Of a stretch of 64,000 bases of DNA, positions 57,905 to 64,000 are shown piece by piece. The notes below the pieces were generated by a model. The model saw only the letters and a list, made by a program, of their open reading frames with translations. It did not search any database and was not told the DNA's origin. The stretch comes from Xiphias gladius (lineage: Eukaryota > Chordata > Actinopteri > Istiophoriformes > Xiphiidae): NCBI RefSeq assembly GCF_016859285.1, contig NC_053405.1, forward strand, positions 6,606,260 through 6,670,259, in the 5' to 3' direction. Every line of letters starts with the position of its first letter. Positions within the stretch are counted from its first letter, which is position 1. The position numbers and the translations under genes are program-made.

Positions 57905-58786
57905 GTATGAGCGTTGCATTGCATACATTACTTTGTACTAAAAGAATATTCCCAGGGAAGGACCTACCAAACACCAGACATGTAGAACAATAGTTCCGAC
58001 ACAGGGTGTGGTTCTGGACAACTACTCAAGTGAAGCATCCGTTTCTGGTATATATACCCATTAAGTTCCATACTGGACAAATGATTTGAATGCAACCCTA
58101 ATGGAGATAATGTGAAATTTTATAAATTCACTTTAGATCCAGAAGAAGGTTCACTATTCAAATGCTTCATTGAATGTGTGTATGAGCAACACAAGAACCT
58201 GGAGAGGGAGAGTATTGATGTAAAAATATTGGCTTTGGATGCTGGGCCAGGTTTGGGCTCAAAGATCTCATAGGGCCTGGGTTGGGCTTGGGCTGAAATT
58301 TCAGGCCTGTGCAGTACTGTGGGGGCCCTGGAAAATCCCAGGTGGTGCATAGTTAATTTGTCCCTCTATGACAGAATGTAGTGCAGCTACAGTATTTAGC
58401 ATTGCTCTCTGTGCTTCCATGTGCCCAGACTCTGTAGTATATTATAGCAATATGATGTACAGTATGAGATGTGTTTATTCCAATATACTGTAGCATCCAG
58501 TTACAATTTGGGGTTAAGTGACAATACAGTAGGTGTGTGAGAGATATATTAAGTGGAACTTTACATCAACTCAGCTGCACCTTACTGGTGTAAATCAGGT
58601 TTGTGTTACTTAAGGTAAGCCTGATATCAATGTGAAATCTCCTGAATTGTTGTTGGGAAGTGCACCTTCCATTCAGTTTGTTTATGTTTTCTACATTTAT
58701 CTGAAACAGAACTTTATGAGCATCAAGTACAAGAAATGAGTGCTTCACTTGGATAGAAAGATAGAAGTACAAGTTTGTGTGTGTGT

Positions 58787-58819
<33 letters not shown>

Positions 58820-58956
58820 GGGCTCCTAATAGTTGCCAGGGCAGGGGGGTGACAGGGTTGTGAAGGTTAGAGAGTTCGTTTCCAGCGTCTTTCTCATGGT
58901 GATTACATTGGCAGCTTAAACTGGTAACAAGACAAATGGGCGCACACACACTTGTA
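57905..58956. other. gpc5 intron 6, start
   Basis: Non-coding. A GT tract lies at about 58775-58818. No further glypican exon (which should start with the Tyr after VAER) is seen. Confidence 0.5.
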
Positions 58957-59043
58957 CCAACTAACACACATACCAACACAGACCTTGCAATACACACAGA
59001 ATATGGGATGATTATGCTCATCTGACATTTCACAGACCTATCC

Positions 59044-59117
<74 letters not shown>

Positions 59118-59762
59118 AACTAACACACATACCAACACAGACCTTGCAATACACACAGAATATGGGAGGATTGTGCTCATCTGACATCTCACAGCCCTAT
59201 CCAACACACACGCACACACACGCACACATACACACACACATACACACACACACTTTCTATTCATCTCTGTAGGGAATCAGTTGCTGTGATGGAGGTTTTC
59301 CATTAAAAAGTTTTAACTAATAGATATCACCATGAAACTTCCCCAGTGGATTATTTACATTAATTCAACAATTTTTGAAAATACAAGTTCTCAGAAATTT
59401 AAATATGCAAATGATGCAGTAGCCATTGAAGTATGCACTAATTTGCATAATTGTACAGAACTGAAATCTGAACAATGGATAAAGCCAGGTTCAAAATTCT
59501 TATTTAATTTTGTTGACTTATTAGAGCCAAAGGTTTTTACAAAGGGGATTTTGGACATCTCTTTTTATTACTCTGTTAATCAGAAAATACTGTCAACAGC
59601 CATAACCATATTATGGAAGCAAAACAGTCCAAAATCTCAAAAATGACATGAAAAAACAGTTTTTGCCTGTAGTATCTTGCTTTAATAGTCTATCAACCAA
59701 ATGAAATAGGCCATGTAGCCTTGCAAGGACATCTTTCAAAAACACACCCACACACACACACG
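58957..59762. repeat. Local duplication, copy A
   Basis: It begins with two sub-copies of a roughly 90-base block ('ccaactaacacacatacc...ctatccaaca') around a (CA)n at 59046-59116, then a unique part containing a 104-codon frame (59332-59646). Nearly identical to copy C at 60596-61421, offset 1639-1659 bases. Confidence 0.9.
59332..59646 (+). other. 104-codon open frame in duplication copy A, not recognised
   Basis: The frame starts MKLPQWIIYINSTIF and ends SPKSQK, AT-rich in codon choice. I recognise no domain. Copy C has the same frame with two changes (F to L and L to I near the middle). There is no promoter, no splice site and no selection signal because the copies are almost identical. 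It could be chance. Confidence 0.2.
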
Positions 59763-60292
59763 CTTTTCCTCAATATGTCATCTCTCTGTAGGGAATCCAG
59801 TTGCTGTGATGGAGGTTTTCCGATAAAGTTTTAACTAATAGATATCACCATAGAAACTTTTGGATTGATTTACATTAATTCAACAATTTTTACAAGTTCT
59901 CAGAAATTTAAATAATACTGCAAATGATGGCCAACAAACTGAAGTATGTCACTAATTTTGCATAATTGTACAGAACAGGAAATCTGAGTTTTCAATATGG
60001 ATAAAAGCCAGAGTTCAAAAATTCTTCATTTGTTGTAACCAAACCCAGAAGAGTTTTTTTTACAAAGGGATTTTTGGACATCTCTTTTTATTACTCTGTT
60101 AATCAGAAAATACTGTCAACAGCCATAACGCCATATTATGGAAAACAAAACAGTCCAAAATCCTCCAAAAATGTACACTAGAAAAATTTTTTGCCCTGTA
60201 GTATCTTGCTTTAATAGTCTATCAACCAAATGAAATAGGCCATGTAACCTGGACATCTTTTCAAAAACACACACACACACACACACACACAA
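59763..60292. repeat. Local duplication, indel-rich copy B
   Basis: Aligns over its whole length to copies A and C from 'tctgtagggaatc' to 'catctttcaaaaacacac', but with frequent one- to several-base insertions and deletions, many in homopolymers. This breaks the 104-codon frame. Confidence 0.85.
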
Positions 60293-60545
60293 ACTTGTAC
60301 TTCTATCTTTGTGAGGAAACTCATTGACATAATGCATTCCCCTGCCCCTTACATTAACCTCAACTGTCACAAATAAATACCTAACCCCAACCCTCACCCT
60401 AACCTTTACCAAACCTAATTCTAACCTGAACTCTAAAACCAAGCCTTAACCCTCAAATATCTCTTGAAAGTTGTGAGGACCAAGATATCCTCACTTTCCC
60501 AAAATGTCCTCACTCCCTAGGTCTAAAACTCAAAGTGGTCCTAAC
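60293..60545. repeat. Interspersed repeat with degenerate CCCTAA words
   Basis: 'taaccccaaccctcaccctaacc' and similar words are flanked by 'tttgtgaggaaactc' and 'ttgtgaggaccaagatatcctcac', the same family as 3455-3645. Confidence 0.6.
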
Positions 60546-60595
60546 AAAGATACAAAGTACAAATACACACAAACACACACACACATGCACACATA

Positions 60596-60682
60596 CCAAC
60601 TAACACACATACCAACACAGACCTTGCAATACACACAGAATATGGGATGATAATGCTCATCTGACATTTCACAGACCTGTCC

Positions 60683-60772
<90 letters not shown>

Positions 60773-61421
60773 AACTAACACACATACCAACACAGACCTT
60801 GCAATACACACAGAAAATGGGAGGATTGTGCTCATCTGACATCTCACAGCCCTATCCAACACACACGCACACACACACGCACACATACACACACACACAT
60901 ACACACACACACTTTCTATTCATCTCTGTAGGGAATCAGTTGCTGTGATGGAGGTTTTGCATTAAAAAGTTTTAACTAATAGATATCACCATGAAACTTC
61001 CCCAGTGGATTATTTACATTAATTCAACAATTTTTGAAAATACAAGTTCTCAGAAATTTAAATATGCAAATGATGCAGTAGCCATTGAAGTATGCACTAA
61101 TTTGCATAATTGTACAGAACTGAAATCTGAACAATGGATAAAGCCAGGTTCAAAATTGTTATTTAATTTTGTTGACATATTAGAGCCAAAGGTTTTTACA
61201 AAGGGGATTTTGGACATCTCTTTTTATTACTCTGTTAATCAGAAAATACTGTCAACAGCCATAACCATATTATGGAAGCAAAACAGTCCAAAATCTCAAA
61301 AATGACATGAAAAAACAGTTTTTGCCTGTAGTATCTTGCTTTAATAGTCTATCAACCAAATGAAATAGGCCATGTAGCCTTGCAAGGACATCTTTCAAAA
61401 ACACACCCACACACACACACG
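60596..61421. repeat. Local duplication, copy C
   Basis: About 99 percent identical to copy A by eye in the unique part (60911-61405), with a longer (CA)n at 60687-60770 between its two 90-base sub-copies. It holds the same 104-codon frame at 60991-61305. Confidence 0.9.
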
Positions 61422-63826
61422 CTCTGCTTTGTCACTATCAGCGCTGCATTGAAGGCCAGTAAACCTTGTATTTAATGGCTTTGCCACTTCTTTGTGTCTG
61501 CTGATATTTTAAGGGAAGTGGAGCAGGAACCCCTTTAAATATATGGCTAAACTCAAAAGGACCAATACTCATTAATACATTCCATAATATACATTAGTCT
61601 CTGATCACTGTGGTTTCTTAACCTTTTATGTCTGTTTTCAGCTTTTAAGTCTTAGACATGAATCCAGGTGGAATCTAAGCGTATAGTTGTGGAACTGTGG
61701 AGCTTCCCATGTGTCACTGGTATCATTTAGGGAATGGAACCATGGGCGTTGCAGTACAGTGCATGTTGTATCTCAAACCGAAAAAAAAAAAGTTTTATTG
61801 TTTTTCGTTATGTTTAAAACATAAACACCATAATCAACATAGGTCTTAAAATGTCAGTGTCAGTGTTTCCTTCCCTATTTACATTCAGTCCACTCAAAAC
61901 CAGAAATCCCTACTTTTAAAAAAAAATGTTGTACTGTGATGTTTTTAATAATCATCTGTCAAGTGCGTGGTTTAGGGTGGTGAATTTTTTCTCGAGGGTT
62001 AGAAGAGAAGTTGCTCTTGGCCTGTGTTGGAGTGCAGCCAGTCTGTGCCTCTCTGACCTCTTTACATCTTCTTCTCTCTTGCATCTATCCATCTACCCAT
62101 TCATTCATTAATTCAGCCATCCATTCATCTCTCCATCCTTCTATTTAGACCTCCATTCATCCCCTCCGCCCTCTGACCCACTTCACTTACAAATGTCTGT
62201 GTTGGTGAGAGTGTGTGTATGTGTGAGATAGAGAAAGAGGCGGCAAAACACACAGAATGATGGGAAAGTCTCAGGTTGGATTATAAAGGAGAGGAGAGCA
62301 GATTATAAACTCCTCTTTCTTCTGCGTTACGAGTTACGGAGGTGGAGGTGATGATAGACGTGGTCACATCTAGGTAAAACAAGAGTGCAACGTAAGATCT
62401 CATTTCTTCCATCGAGCTTTGACAGCCTGGAATAATGTTGCTGAAACATTTATCCCTAAAGGCATCTTAAATAGCATATTGCAGAAATTTTATCTAAACT
62501 ACCCCTAAACTATCTCTTACAATCTGTGCTTACCATATTTACGATATTAAACAGCTTGACAACAGACTCTCAGAATACATCTACCAACAAGTAGCCTGAA
62601 CAACCTAACAAATTGCAGAGCAGTGAGAAAATGCTGCCAACCCAAACTGAACGCCCAGTGCCGTATATAAACTAAGGTGATGGCAGGACCCAACTGGCAG
62701 CAGACAGTCAATTGCTCCAGGCCTTTCCATCCTGTCAGCCTACACACACACACCCACACAGGCGGGATTCTCAGGCAAACAGAGCAGAGCACAGAGTAAG
62801 ATGACAGTGGGTCATTATGATATACACAGACACAATATCAGATAAAGCTGTTTTTAGAAAAAGCCATTTAAATTAAATCATGTGGCAGGTATCATGCTTT
62901 TATTTTGTTAACAAAAAAATCATATACAGAGATAATCTCAAACTGGTACACGTGATCCAAAGTCAATAGGACATTAGTGAGCCACATCAGGCCATATACA
63001 GTACAACACACTACAGATATACGAAAGCACATCACCAGTACATCATGCTTTTTCATCACATTATGGACAGCTATTATAATAGCTCTCACAAAAACTTTAA
63101 TTCAAACTCAATGCATCTGTTCTACATAATATAAAAAGGAATTCAGATTATACGATGACAAGTGTCAGTTGTAATGAGCAGCTTTCTATCAGTCCTTACT
63201 TGCTTAATGTCACAGCCCACATATGTAACTAATTTACGGTGACCGTTTCACCCTGTATGAATGAAATAAAGAAGGGGGGCAAATGGTACAAGTGAAGTAA
63301 ATTCCGGTGTGTGTAATACGTAGTAGAGTACTGACTACGTATTTGATCCCTTGACTGACTGGCCTGCGGACAAAATAATACAAGTACTGCAGTCTGAGAA
63401 TGTACTGATATTGCATACCTGTGCTGGAATATTCATAACAGTTACATTTAAACGCTTTTAAAGAAGTATGTTAAGCAGCTATTTAGACATATTAATCTGT
63501 ACTGTCTGTTTAGCCAGTTAGAACTGTAATACTTGAGTTTCTCCAAAAGAGGGAAGCATCCTATCACCATTCTAAGTAATCGGACAGTAACTCTGCTTCC
63601 ACCACTGAAGACCTGCCACACCCGATTCTTTTGATGTGTCCTGTGTATTTTCTTACTGCATGAATATTTGTTGCACATCAGCCATTACCACTTCACAGAG
63701 TCAGGAAAAATGCTGTTAAAAGAAAGAGAAGAATTGTTCAGAGGGGAGGAAGGAATATTGGGAGGATAGAGAAAGGGACACTATGTGTAATTAATCCAAA
63801 CCAAGGTATATCACTTCCATTTATGG

Positions 63827-63830
<4 letters not shown>
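61422..63830. other. Continuing intron or intergenic sequence, no gene seen
   Basis: Short frames on both strands lack motifs. A (CATT/CATC)n-like tract lies at 62085-62140. No remaining glypican exon was recognised. Confidence 0.45.
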
Positions 63831-63896
<66 letters not shown>

Positions 63897-63935
63897 AGGT
63901 GTGGGTTAGGGTTAGGGTAAGGGTGGGGGTTAAGC
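63831..63935. repeat. (GT)n microsatellite followed by telomere-like words
   Basis: About 60 bases of GT are followed by 'gggttagggttagggtaaggg', the plus-strand sense of the CCCTAA-rich repeat seen at 3.5 and 60.4 kb. Confidence 0.85.
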
Positions 63936-64000
63936 CCTGAGAGAAGCCCAGTGCAGTTGGTAGCGTGATGGGTTAGTCTGCGACCGTAAGGCACCAGTGG

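Noticed and set aside
59332..59646. KYANDAVAIE resembles the reverse-transcriptase YADD box
   Set aside because: The flanking residues do not follow the pattern of any reverse transcriptase I know, so the match is probably accidental.

Overview
The window reads as nuclear DNA of a ray-finned (probably percomorph) fish. Evidence: split genes with canonical introns, very many long (CA)n/(GT)n microsatellites, Tc1/mariner and Penelope-like relics, and several short TTAA-flanked or 'ttaaagga'-ended non-autonomous elements of the kind abundant in teleosts. Species cannot be read from the sequence.

Layout. 1-20.7 kb: no convincing coding exon; intergenic or intronic DNA with microsatellites, a decayed Tc1-like element (5847-6955), a Penelope-like element 3' end with a GIY-YIG-type endonuclease relic (about 17.9-19.0 kb) and other repeats. 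20.77-21.1 kb: a GC-rich stretch with CCAAT boxes and good splice donors on both strands, a candidate promoter/first-exon region. 25.7-34.3 kb, plus strand: dispersed exons recognisable as ccdc17, carrying several apparent disablements, so probably a pseudogene or a badly assembled gene. 35.3-42.2 kb, minus strand: a complete 14-exon nasp gene (histone H1/H3-H4 chaperone), 553 codons, tail-to-tail with ccdc17. 43.4 kb: an intact elongator tRNA-Met(CAU). 45.5-57.9 kb, plus strand: the first six exons of a glypican of the GPC5 type; the remaining 3' exons are not seen and presumably lie beyond the window. 58.9-61.4 kb: a local triplication inside the next gpc5 intron, one copy being indel-rich.

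The genes do not form a pathway. nasp works in nuclear histone supply, gpc5 is a cell-surface heparan-sulfate proteoglycan core, ccdc17 is a little-studied coiled-coil protein. From memory of the human 1p34 map, nasp and ccdc17 are also convergent neighbours there, so that pair looks like old synteny, whereas gpc5 next to nasp is not the human arrangement.

I found no new multi-gene system. The most notable observations are the disabled ccdc17 with a tandemly duplicated exon, a GC-AG terminal intron in nasp, long UG tracts upstream of nasp 3' splice sites, and a likely assembly problem at 59-61 kb. Exon coordinates come from reading frame, splice-site consensus and phase, not from transcripts.
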